Part shown: positions 1 to 10,825 of the stretch, piece after piece | Position numbering within the stretch: position 1 is the first letter of the stretch | Layout of the letters: each line of letters opens with the position of its first letter | Origin: Apodospora peruviana | Lineage: Eukaryota; Ascomycota; Sordariomycetes; Sordariales; Lasiosphaeriaceae | Reading direction: 5' to 3' | NCBI GenBank assembly: GCA_033439685.1 | Contig: JAUEDM010000003.1 | Span: forward strand, 2,138,001-2,202,000 | Length of the DNA: 64,000 nt | Notes under the pieces: model-generated | Databases searched by the model: none | What the model saw: only the letters and a program-made list of their open reading frames with translations | Told to the model about the DNA's origin: nothing | Program-made: the position numbers and the translations under genes

Positions 1-1887
1 GCCCGTTGCCGAGGGAATCGGCATGGGATTTGACGCCGTATGCGTTGACATAGGCGGGCGGCTAGGGATGACACGTTCTGACAGTGGATCTGCCGGCGGC
101 GGTGGAGGCTGCTGGCGTGGAGGAGAATCTAGCAGCATGGTCACATCCTCAGGCTCCGCTTGTTGTGAAGCTGCGAGTAGTGCGTGGCGCGCACTTCGTA
201 CTGACTCTCTAGATTTGCGTGGCGGTGGTAGGGAGCCGTTATTGTCTGTGCTACTCACTTTCAATGACGCTCCCGCCTGTTGGGCATTGCCGTCGTCCGA
301 GTCGAGCTGCTCCCATTCCTCCTCGGGGTCTTCGACCTCGGCCTCGAGGTCTGCGGCGGCTCGACAGTTTGGGCAGATAAAAATTGGGTAGGATGGGGCA
401 GACAAGAGCGATTTGATACATTTATAGTGCCACGTGTGCGAGCATGGGGCAACGAAGAGACACTGGCAGGGCTGCGGGTGTAGCATGGTTTAGTTAGACA
501 AAGGCGCTTCCGGAAATTGGCTGGCTTCAAATCTTACCGCAATCCTATTTAGACATATCGAGCAGTCCTGCGAGTACGACGAGGAAGAGTTGCCGGAACT
601 TGCGGTCATGTTCCTTAACCTCTTGTGCGTGGTCATGCTGTTCAGTAGTATGTCAGTACGAGTCAGGAAAAGAGATTATCATGGATTCAGGGGAGGTAGT
701 CTTGCGCACGAGAAACCAAACGGCCTAACTTACTTGAATGTGTTCAGCTTGCTTTGCCAGCCTCTGTTCAGTTCGAGCCTCATCTTCACGCAACGGAAGA
801 TCATCTCCTCGCCGCCCTTGAAGTCTATTCCGAGCTGCACAATATCGCCATCATTGACAGGAAAAGGCTTCGACTCGGAACCGGCCGGACTCAGGCGGAT
901 GTGATTTAAAAAGGTGCCGGAGCTACTCTTGACGTCCTTGATATACCATTTGCCATCCTTATACCAGAACTCGCAGTGCCGCCTGCTGACGACTTTGCTT
1001 TTAAAACCCACCGGGGCTGCCGACGGAACATTGTGGGGTACATTCGGTTGGCTGTCACGCTCGGAGTACCTTCCTACGCGGATGATCTCGGTACCGGTAG
1101 GCAACGTCCTCGAGACGGGTGCGAAAGTCAGCGACGGCTGGGTTGCACGCGGGTCGTAGAATGTGCTAAATCTGATGGATGGGAGAACGTCAACGCCGTT
1201 GTTGGCCATAGCATCGCCGGTCGTAGCGGAGCGTGCTCGGGTCATCGTGTCGTCGTTCGCGGCCGGTATCGTCCTGGGACCGCCGTTGTCTATTGTGCCG
1301 CTGGCGGCCGTGGTGGTGACAATGGTGGGGATAGCAGCCGACTCGGTCGATCTCCTTCCAAACACTATTGAAGATGCGGTTGTTTCCTGGGTCGTCCGTG
1401 AGGAGGGCAAAGGTATGTTTAGAGAAGGTAGTCCCAAGGGGTTGGTTAGGGACGGCACGAGCGAAAATCGATTGGGGCGAGAGGAGGTCGAGGACGAGGA
1501 GGGGTGTGCAGCGGTAGCCTGCCTTTCACTTGTCGAGGCTGTAGGCGGGTGGGTTGCGGCCCGCGCGAGGCTGTTTGACAGTCCTAATGACGAGTTAAGC
1601 AGGGTCGCGGAGTGGTGTTGGTGCTGTGAAGATGCACTGGTCGGGGAGATGTTGGAGGTGAACAAGTGCGTCGGGCCGCTGGTGTTATTGTTGTTGTTGC
1701 CGTTGGTGTTGCCGGTGTTGCTGGGCTCTCGCGATAAAAGATGGGTCTGGGTATAATTGCGGAGGTAGCTGAGACCGCGCAGCCGGCTCGTCCTCGACGT
1801 CGGTGAAGTAGGCGAAGTAGAGACAACAGAGACAGCCGGAGTTCCAAGGCCCGGTGACGTGGGCGCCGGGGCAGGTTGGGTGAACAT
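1..1887 (-). CDS. dma1: Dma1/CHFR-type FHA-RING E3 ubiquitin ligase (3' end off window)
   Basis: Exons read 1887-734, 637-538 and 471-<1; both introns have GT..AG ends and keep frame. The protein starts at the ATG at 1887, since the frame upstream holds only the poly-Pro tract and no fungal-like sequence. Residues 1-260 are Ser/Thr-rich and probably disordered. An FHA domain lies at about 265-370, with RVGRY, VVSRRH and SSSGTFLN forming the phosphothreonine-binding face. A C3HC4-type RING follows from about residue 410 (CSIC, PCQC, CSHTWHYKC, CPNC) and is split by the second intron. FHA followed by RING is the architecture of Dma1/Dma2 and CHFR, ligases that delay mitotic exit and control septins when the spindle is disturbed; that role is inferred from the family. 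The tail after the RING is acidic and then Pro-rich, and leaves the window without a stop. Confidence 0.9.
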
Positions 1888-2497
1888 TGACAACCTAAGA
1901 TGGAGGCACGGGGCGTTGCAGGTTCCAGGTTCCCCGGGGGGGGGGGGGGGGGGGGGGGTGGTTGAGAATGATACCCGTGGACGGGAAACTGACTGGAGGC
2001 AAAGTTTGCGGTGGAATGACCATCCAGCAGCAGCCTGGGCGTTGGTCACTCTCAGGCCGTTCCCTACCGTTCCCACAGTGAAGGGGCTGAAGGGGCTGCG
2101 GCACGCCGTTGATGCACCACTGCACTCCACCGCCTAGGTAGTAGTGCAGAGCCTAGAGCCCGGGCGCCGCTGTGAGCGCGTGCGAGCGCCAGATGCCCGC
2201 CAAATCCGCGGCCATCCATCACCCCTGCCGGAGCCTTACGTAAGGCGCCACTGGTATCCTACCTTGGTCCGACCCCTATCGATAAGGTGGACAGGCCCAG
2301 GGTGGACTGGGCTGGCCAATCCCTTTTCAGGCCGGCTGATGCTGGATGAGAAATTTCGCAAGGCGCAATGCGGGCCCATGTCCATCCAACCGGAAGTGCT
2401 CACACGACACCCACCTCAGAGCAGCCGAAGTTCTCGTGTCGTTGCTGTGAGCAATGACAAGTCACCCTGAAGTCGCTGCCGGATCACCAACGTTGCC
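1888..2497. promoter_or_regulatory. Divergent promoter between dma1 and mpp-alpha
   Basis: This 610-bp spacer separates two divergent starts and should hold both promoters. It contains a long G tract (separate entry) and a palindromic CCTAGG within CCGCCTAGGTAG near 2128-2139. I see no gene in it and no certain core-promoter element. Confidence 0.5.
1936..1958. repeat. 23-nt poly-G homopolymer
   Basis: An uninterrupted run of 23 G on the plus strand lies about 50 bp upstream of the dma1 ATG, so it would be a poly-C run in that transcript's 5' leader if transcribed. Such runs are length-unstable and error-prone in sequencing, so the exact length is uncertain. Confidence 0.9.
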
Positions 2498-4304
2498 ATG
2501 ATTAAATCTTGCCAGACCGCGCGGTTACTTTCGCGGGCAGCCAGATCGCCATGGATCGCAAGAACAGCGAGAACAGGGCGGCCTGCTTTGGGAGCAAGGA
2601 CGCTCGCCACTGTCAGAACCCCAGCGCCAAAGGTAAGATGATAATTCTTGCGCATCGCGACTTGTGAGGCCATGCACTAACAGGTCGCAACCACAGGAAC
2701 CGACAGAGCTCGACAAGATCACAACGCTGCCCAATGGCATTCGCGTCGCATCCGAAGACCTGCCCGACGCCTTCTCCGGCGTGGGAGTCTATATCGATGC
2801 CGGGTCCCGCTACGAGAACGAGTACCTTCGGGGCGCGAGTCATATAATGGACCGACTGGCCTTCAAGTCGACGAGCACAAGAACCATCGATGAAGTGCTA
2901 GAAACGATCGAGAACCTTGGCGGAAACATTCAGTGCGCCTCCTCAAGAGAGTCGATGATGTACCAGGCGGCAACCTTTAATTCGGCCATCCCTACAACCA
3001 TGGGACTGTTGGCCGAGACCATTCGGGACCCGTTGCTCGCCGACATCGAGATTGAGCACCAGCTCATGACTGCCGAGTATGAGGTGAAGGAGATCTGGTC
3101 AAAGCCAGAGCTGATTCTTCCCGAGCTGGCGCACGCAGCTGCCTTCAAGGATAACACTTTGGGGAATCCGCTTCTCTGCCCCGAGGAGAGGTTAAGTCAG
3201 ATTGACAGAAATGTTATTCTAGCGTACCGAGACGCATTCTACAAACCGGAGAGGATGGTTGTCGCGTTCGCCGGTATCCCACACGCGGAAGCCGTGAGGC
3301 TCACCGAACAATACTTTGGCGACATGAAGGTCTCGACCGCCCCCCAGTTATCGAGGACAGGCTCCGAGACTTCTCTGGACTCAGCGCAGTCTAGTTCTAG
3401 TGAAGCATCGGACTCGTCGTCCTTCTCATCCATATCCGCGCCACCACAACGGAACTCGAATTTATTATCAAAGATACCCTTTTTAAAGAACCTCTCCGCC
3501 TCATCCAAACGGAGCACCTCCGTCCTTTCTACCCCTATTACCCCCGATGACCTCCACCGGCCCGCCCACTATACCGGCGGCTTCCTGTCACTCCCCCCTC
3601 AACCTGTACCTCTCAACCCGAACCTTCCCGCGTTCAGCCATATCCAGCTGGTCTTCGAGGGTCTCCCTATCTCCTCGGACGATATCTACGCCCTTGCCAC
3701 CTTGCAAACTCTCCTCGGTGGCGGCGGCTCCTTCTCCGCCGGCGGTCCCGGCAAGGGCATGTACTCACGCCTCTATACCAACGTGCTCAACCAGCACGGC
3801 TGGGTAGAATCATGTGTTGCATTCAACCAGTCCTATACGGACTCCGGTCTCTTCGGCATCACAGCGTCTTGCATGCCTGGCCGGACGCCGCACATGCTAC
3901 AGGTCATGTGCCGTGAGCTGCAGGCGTTGACTCTGGAGAGCGGCTTCTCGGCCCTGAATCACGTCGAGGTCGCGCGAGCAAAGAACCAGTTACGCAGCAG
4001 CCTACTAATGAATCTCGAGAGCCGCATGGTCGAGCTCGAGGATCTTGGGCGGCAGGTGCAGGTGCACGGAAAGAAGATTCCCGTGCTCGAGATGACGCGC
4101 CGTATCAACGAGCTGACGGTCGAAGACCTGCGTCGCGTAGCCAAGAAGGTTGTCGGTGGCATGGTTGACAATCCGGGCAAGGGCAGCGGAGCACCGACTG
4201 TGGTGCTGCAGGAGGCTACCTCGGCACAGACTGGAGGCGTGACTCAGTTGTCGTGGGACCAGATCCAAGATATTATCTACCAATGGAAGCTGGGTAAGCA
4301 GTGA
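2498..4304 (+). CDS. mas2: Mitochondrial processing peptidase alpha subunit
   Basis: Exons are 2498-2632 and 2697-4304, giving 580 aa. Exon 1 encodes 45 residues rich in Arg, Ala and Ser with no acidic residues, a typical matrix presequence. Exon 2 opens into an M16 peptidase fold (TLPNGIRVASED, then GVYIDAGSRYE). In place of the beta subunit's zinc site HxxEH it has HIMDR near residue 94, the degenerate form expected of the non-catalytic alpha chain. The Gly-rich substrate-gripping loop (LLGGGGSFSAGGPGKGMYSR) is near residue 381. A Ser-rich insertion of about 85 residues (260-345) interrupts the domain. In the matrix, alpha pairs with beta to cleave import presequences. The ATG at 2498 was chosen because it gives a clean presequence and the splice keeps phase 0. 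Confidence 0.95.
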
Positions 4305-4748
4305 TGATGCTGCGCTACGTGTATGAAGGTGTAAGTTTTTTTCAGATGCCTGTGTATAGTGAGTGTTGTGTATGATGGCCATGTGGTGGGCGGTTAGAAT
4401 GGTATGTCTATAAAGGATTACATACAACTGTTCATGAAGTTCTTGCATTCAGCATACGGTTGATTCTCTGCGTGCTCTGAGCTTTGTTGTGTACGAATAG
4501 AAATATGTCCTGAATTACCTTGCTGATGTAGATTGTGGAAAAGGGGTATGCAGTGCTTTAGAATATCTGTGATTGGTTGGGTCGGTGTTGCATGCAAATG
4601 ATGGCGGTAACGAGAGAGCCTTGTGTGGCAGTGCTGAAAATGTTGGTCGGCAACAGCCATAGAAAGAAGCAGACCTCGTCCGACTTTTACTGTTGCTTGG
4701 CCGACGACGGTTAGCCCACTCAAGGCCGGGAACTTCTCGCCACTTACA
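4305..4748. other. Gene-free spacer after mpp-alpha
   Basis: This should hold the mpp-alpha 3' UTR and upstream sequence of the next locus. I see no coding sequence or RNA gene. Confidence 0.6.
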
Positions 4749-6526
4749 ATGTCGTTCGGATATTCCGTCGGCGACGTGATCGCGGGCGCCAACCTGTCTT
4801 ACAGACTACTCCGGGTCATGGCGGACTCCAAAGGAGCTTCGGCCGAGTACCAAGAGGCCATATTGGAACTGGGCGTCATGCAACAGGCCTTCATGCAGGT
4901 CAGCCAGATGAAGAGAAACGTGATCCCAGAGGCCACCGTCAACGCTGCGACACACATCGTCATGTCATCCATCGACCTCATTGCCAAGTTTCTAGATCGG
5001 ACCAAAAAATATCAACAACGACTATTAGATCCCAGAGGATTTGGCATCCAAAGTTCATTATGTCAAGTTGGATGGTCGCTATACACTTCTCACGAGCTTC
5101 AGGCTCTCAGGGATGGCCTTCACTCCAAGCTTTCTTCGGAGTACATCCTCTTATCGGCAGCCTCGTAGTAAGTTTGATCAAGGCGCTTCAAAGCTTACTC
5201 AATTTCCCTAGGCCAAGTCTGATTGACCCCTTTAAAGCACGGAATCACTTCCAGCAGCCATCGCCCAATATCGCGTTGATGATCAGGTTCCGAACCCTCC
5301 TGCTCCGCCTCCGGCTTCACTGCATACGCCGGCACAACCACCTGTTGTGAACAATCACAGCCAAGTACCAGTCTCGAAAGTCGAAGTCACTCTTGAAGCT
5401 CCAACTTGGACGACCAGGATGCACACCTCGCCATCTGCTGTGTCGGCGTCGGTCCCCGTTACCGCTGAAGCCCCGCAGAATCTCTAAAGTCCAAAGGAGC
5501 CAGCCCAGGTCGTTGACCAGTTCAATGTGCTACACGATCGTCTGAAAGAGATCTGTGAACTAATAAGCAACCTCGGTACCCCCAGAAAAGGACCAGCAGA
5601 GGATACACTGCGGCAAGAGCCCATCCAGTTTAAAGACGCCGTAGGGAGGAAGTTCTCGTCCCCCCCGGGAAAATGCCAAACTTTGGACCGTAAGTTTTCG
5701 CCCTTCCGGCGATTATACAGTTCAGCATTGTTAACGTTTATGATAATTAGGACTTGGGAGACCTCATCAAACAAGCATTTTTGCACGTCGATTTCATCGG
5801 GCCTCATGTCATGGAAGGTCATTACGACCTGATCAGTAAAGAGGGAACGATCGTGTTGCCATCGGTTTGGGAATCCAATGTCCAGCCGGGAGACTACATC
5901 ACGATGCACATGTAGCCCATGGACAAAATACCTCGAACTCGGCAACCTCTTCCCCAAGAGCGGCCGCAGCAATATCGACAACAGCACCCACAATCCAATC
6001 AGTACCAGCAGCAACAAGAATACCACCAGTAGCACTACCGCCAACCCCCTGCTGCCGAACCCAAGGTTGACCAAAACAATATCGACCCCCCACTTAACTG
6101 GCAAGACGAGCTGAGAAAGCGCCTCCAAGAAGACCTTGCAATTTGCGGGGACATGGACGGTCTCAGGGGCTTCACAAAACGCAGAATGCGCGCCATTTTC
6201 AAAGAGCTTCGAAAGGCAGGCGTCATGTTTAAACAGCTCGCGCGGGCGCTCAAGGTTATGTCTGAGATCGACTTTGAGAACCTAGTACTTTCGTACCTTG
6301 GCGACGAAGTCAAACGGATGGACGAGAACAAGCTGGAGGATCCAGTAGATCTTGGTCATTATCCGGTCACAACTTCGACTACTGCCATGTCGCAAGATGG
6401 CGATAGTGCTTGCTATGCCGATATTGGGGAGGAAGATGTCAAAGATAACGAAGGGTGGGAGGACTGTTCGGACGACGAGAATGAAGATGGAAATGAAGAT
6501 CAAGAAGCAAGTTCAACAAAAGGGTA
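4749..6526 (+). pseudogene. Ubiquitin-like-domain fungal gene, inactivated by several nonsense changes
   Basis: The 5' exon (4749-5167, starting MSFGYSVGDVIAGANLSYRL) is intact and resembles the helical N-terminal region common in fungal multicopy proteins that carry a ubiquitin-like domain. An intron (5168-5211) follows. The next exon frame from 5212 continues Pro-rich and ends in the family-like stretch FKDAVGRKF. After a second intron (5690-5750) comes DLIKQAFLHVDFIGPHV..GHYDLIS and LPSVWESNVQPGDYITMHM, matching that domain. The frame is stopped at 5224 (TGA), 5233 (TAA), 5485 (TAA), 5913 (TAG) and 6030 (TAG). The 5913 stop sits where the family usually has Trp (HMWPM). All five fit single C-to-T or G-to-A transitions, four in CpA/TpG context. 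Phase is also off by one base across each intron. The acidic C-terminus to 6526 remains readable. Family recognition is from memory of motifs; inactivation is seen directly. Confidence 0.75.
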
Positions 6527-6932
6527 ATGATACCTAGTATTTACACCTCTACTGGGCATCTAAAAGCTGTAGAGCAAGTATTAAAACGCCCGGCGTTAGG
6601 TTTAATAGCATATGTTATCCTATTCTTCCCCGGGTATATATACAGATATTGTATCCTCTCCAATTGTCTCCCTGTAATTCATGCGTATATGCGCAAAAGC
6701 AAAAGTCGCAAGACGACATGCGCCACATGTTGCCTGTATCCCGTTCCAAGACTGCACAAATCCAACGTATCCCCAAACTAGAACACAATCTTCGAAAAAT
6801 ACGAAACAAAATATAGATAAAAGAAAGAGGGAAATCGGTTAAATAGATAACTTCTCAAACCCACACTCCCATTCTAGACCAGCTCCTGACCCAAGATAAT
6901 CCCTCTTACACTTTATCGTCTAAACAAACAAG
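6527..6932. other. Gene-free spacer, convergent 3' ends
   Basis: AT-rich spacer between the pseudogene and the 3' end of the minus-strand hydrolase gene; probable 3' UTR. No gene is visible. Confidence 0.6.
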
Positions 6933-9900
6933 TCATAGCTTCGACCTCACGGCCTCTAATCTGTACTTGACATCCTTCAGCCCCTTGGTGACTGGCTTCC
7001 AGTCGTCAAACTGCCTGAGTAGTTCCTGTGTCTCGGCGTATAGCTCCGACTTGACGAATTCCTCCTCTAGTAGGCCGCGCATAATCCACGGTAGGAGGTA
7101 AGGGTTGTTGGGCGCGGATAAGCCATTGCCCTGTTGGCTGTTGTGATGAATCTCGCATGGCACATTACCGACGCTCGTGGTCTCCAGTGCGTGCGTTACT
7201 GCTAGACTATACGGGTGGGAACAGTTGAGGTTAGAGCTGAGAGACTTATTTCAATTAAGAGGAAGCCAATGTGGAGCTAGACCTAAACTCGGCCAATACT
7301 TACTCGTAAACCTGCTCATCGTCATACAGCCTTGAATGACCCTCGCCAGAGTAGAGGCTTCCCGCGAGAGGCACAGATAGTTCGCGAATGAGACCATGGT
7401 CGGTGATACCCAGGTTCCTTAACTTCAAGGCGAAGCCAACAAGATGGGCGATGCTACAATACAAATTAGCAACCGAACGTTGATCGTATACAACAGGAGT
7501 TAAAGAAAACTTACAAGTCAGGGGCGTGGACCCGCCCATCTATGAACACGGCACGATATATGTGCGGGTGGTGAGCTGGTGCGTAGATGGCCGACTGCAG
7601 AAAAATGGTTAGCATCCATCGATGATACCAGCCAGATTGATAATACAATCAAGTGCATACCTCAAGTGGAACAAGTTGGTCGTCAATGCTACCAACAAGC
7701 GTGATCCGAGTCCCGTAACTCAACACTACTTTCATAGACGACTCCAGTCGTTTGGAGACTTCGCTCTGTGGGTCAGCAAACTCCCACAGCTGACCCGCGG
7801 ACCCCATGAGAATACCCATGCCGGAGCGATAGTCCGGAAACGGCCCTAAAGAGACACCAGCTAGTTATGCAGTGTCAATGTCGGGACAGTTCAAGTGGTT
7901 GGTCGTCTTGACTTACCCATAGCACAGACGCCAACCTTGGCTGTGGTGACTATTCCGAGGTCGAGGAGTTTGGCCAGCAGCATAATGCTAACGGGGACAC
8001 CTTGTGAATGACAACCGATTATGATCAGGTCTGCATTGCGAATGTGATCGATCCAGTTCAGTAAGAGTTTCCAAAGGTTCTCCACACGCTCGCCAATCTT
8101 TCCCTCTCCTTCCAGAGCGACCTTTTCAATCTCACAGTCTTCAGAGCCGTGCGTATCAGCCCATCTTCTGATAGCCTCCGCACAATGGTTTGCAAACTTG
8201 ATAGAAGTCCCTGTCGGCTGACCAATCATTGGGCGCAAGTAGTTTGCAGGAAACAAGCCATGGACACCAATTGCGAGCGCTCTCTTAATCTTGGGCGTTT
8301 CTTTCGAAAGAAAGACATGTTTAGACGGTGGTTGTTGCGTTCTAAGAAGGAGTCTTGTTATTTGTTGAACAAGGGAAGGATTCTCCTTCACCTGATAAGT
8401 GTTGGTGAAGGCCGGAAGAAGGAGATTTCGCGCTGATGACTTGACCGAAGTTGGAGTCTTAGCAGCCGCGGCTTTTGCTGATGATTCCGCCTTGGCGGCA
8501 TGATCGGATTTGGGTGTGCTAGGTCGTGAACTGGGAAGCTCGTCAAGGTCCATCGACTGCGGCCGCCCTCTCTTGACCTTCTGTTTTGAAGATTCCTTTG
8601 GGGTAGGTGCTTGGCCTTTGAGTTGATCTCCCTTTCCTGCTGGTTTTAACTGCGGCTCTTTATCTGGTGTGTCTTTGATGGCTATCGTATTTGCATTCTG
8701 GGGATGGGCTTCGGAGCCTTCGCCAATAACTGCTAACTGACCTGGTTCTATCGGTGTGGTGGGCTTTTTGGCAGAACTTGTGCCGGTATCACGCGACCAG
8801 AATGCCCAAGTAGAACCAGCCTTGGGCGGTGGCGTAGGGATTGGGTCTGCAGGTGGCACATCTTCCATCACAACATCTTCAGGTTCTTTTGATGGCTGGC
8901 TTGGGGCCTCTGGCACTGTGACCTCTGGTACCGTGACCTGTGGGGAAGGGGCAGACTGCGGCGAAGGAACTACAGCACTGCTAGACCAAATGCCAAACCA
9001 AGAACTCCCGACGGTGTTGGTTGGTCTTTCTTGCATCGCAGGTTGAGTTGGGGCCTCCGGGGGGTCTGACGGCTGCTGCTCTGGTTGAGTCGAACTTCGA
9101 GGTTCGGACGACTGAGCCTCGGAGGCTGTCACAGCAGTGGGCTCTTCCAGTATTGCGACCTGGTTGCTCGACGCTGTGGTCACTGGCTCGGGAACAGTAG
9201 GACCTGCATTTGTCGGTCTCCCAAACCATCCCAGCCAGCCGGAGGCAGTAGTTGGCCGTTGCTCTGGTTCAACAGCCGCCCTAGCACCCTTGGAGAGGTC
9301 AGTGTCCTGCTCCTGTTCCTGTCCCTGCTCCTGCTGCTGCTGTTGATTATCGTCGCCTGATTGTATATCTACATCCTCAGCTTTTGCCGGGGCACTGTCT
9401 GGCACATCCTGCACCGCCTTCGGAACTTCGGCATTTGCTGTGTCGGCCGAGTCCTTGACTCCTGGCAAAGTAGAAACAGAGGCAGAGTCGGATTCGGGAA
9501 CGCCATCGAGGCTCATATTGTCAACACTCTTTCTGGTGTCGAACCGACTGAAGTCCGCAGTACCCCTCGGTTTGGACGTTCCGCCTAAAATGGTCTCGCG
9601 GGCGACCTGGGTTGAGGCTGAGGATTTGGGAACTCGCGGCCACGAGCCATACCAGCTGCGCGTCTTGTGAGCCTAGAGTAGAAACCGGTTAGTTAACACA
9701 GTCGGATATGCGACCTTGAGAGGGCATGAGTAAAAGCTTCGCACCTGTTTCGACGTCGTTCGCGGGGTCGGGGTGTGGCCGTTATCTGCGCTCGTATCCT
9801 GCTGCGAGCTCTCCTGCCCGATACCCAGCAGCGGGGCGAGGGTAGGAATAGATGCGGCCGGACCTGGGACTTCCTCGGACAGCTGCGATGCACGCGACGA

Positions 9901-9996
9901 GTTTGATGACGGCTGCGAAGGCATTATTGTAGGAAGACTCGCCGTGCTGGCTTCGGATGGATTTGGCCTCGCCCGCTTCGGCTTGCGAGGACCCAT
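6933..9996 (-). CDS. YMC020W-like alpha/beta-hydrolase domain protein
   Basis: Six exons: 9996-9745, 9672-7917, 7845-7661, 7594-7515, 7453-7304 and 7206-6933. All junctions are GT..AG and phase-consistent, giving 898 aa. The N-terminus is basic (MGPRKPKRARPN), then a long disordered, Pro/Ser/Glu/Gln-rich region reaches about residue 480 and holds repeated WFG/WFSRPT-like and WSxD motifs (for example SGWLGWFGRP, SSWFGIW, STWAFWS). The C-terminal half is an alpha/beta-hydrolase with nucleophile elbow GCHSQG (Ser near residue 640) and a later GSIDDQLVP that could carry the acidic or late strand. It matches the conserved but biochemically uncharacterised family of yeast YML020W. Substrate and location are unknown. 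It is divergent from rrp5 across 829 bp. Confidence 0.85.
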
Positions 9997-10825
9997 GGCT
10001 CGGAACAGAAGTAGGTTACTTATCAGATAAAGAAGACGCTGCCGCTACCGCTGCCGCTACCGAAATCGCTAAATATCCAGTGCAGCGGGAGGGGAGCGGA
10101 ATTTAGAATTTAGGGAGCATCCATGTGCTGTGTCGGTTTGAGCACTCGAAGGAGGTTGCCTTGTGAGGTCGCGTCGTCTGTCTGGCCTGCGTGGACGGTG
10201 GCGCTGATCCGAGGCTGGAGGCAGCGGTTGGCTGCCAGGGCTACCGGTACCGTACGTCATTCCCCGGAGCCAAAGGTACCTTACCTACCTGGTCATGGTG
10301 ACAGGCAAGTCGGCAGGGCCATGCACACGCCTCTTGGTACGGATTACCTGAGGTGAATTGTGTATACCTGCACATGCACTCGAATTACCACCCAACCTGT
10401 ACCAAAGTAACAAATCCGTCGAAAAATATTTGATTCTTGGAATCTACAGAAACAATGTACTTGTTGAAGACAGATGGGATGAAAGCTCAAGTCGACTACC
10501 GATCCACCCGAGTACTTGTTTGCAGTCTTGACTCTTCACACTGTACGGAAGCTGAACCGCCTTGTGCCATTGATACGCACAGGCCACTGGTCCCTGAGAT
10601 GGAATCCTTGCAGGTCTTGGGCAGAAAAGCTTCAGCGCGGTTGTCCTGTTGCTTGCGCCTGACCGCTTTTCTTATCGTTATCGATTCCCCACACCCGTCC
10701 AGAGACCCGCCAAAAAATTTCGTGGCAGTGGGCAGCTTCGGCCTACAATTTTCGACGGTTTTGAAGGCGCATTTGAGCAACCGACGAGCTCCAATTGCAG
10801 CGATCTCGACTACAGAGTCGCCATA
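9997..10825. promoter_or_regulatory. Divergent promoter between the hydrolase gene and rrp5
   Basis: The 829-bp spacer between two divergent ATGs holds both promoters. An A6T3 stretch at 10711-10719 weakly resembles the RRPE element of ribosome-biogenesis genes, but a single A/T run is not convincing. No gene is visible. Confidence 0.45.
10038..10062. repeat. Short CTGCCGCTACCG tandem repeat
   Basis: Two near-perfect 12-bp units (CTGCCGCTACCG) lie side by side just upstream of the hydrolase gene's ATG, within its likely 5' leader. Confidence 0.7.

Noticed and set aside
1163..1756. A 197-codon plus-strand frame opposite dma1
   Set aside because: It is an antisense shadow; the minus strand carries clear FHA and RING motifs with spliced continuity.
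10711..10719. An RRPE-like element upstream of rrp5
   Set aside because: A single AAAAAATTT run is too common to call a ribosome-biogenesis control site.
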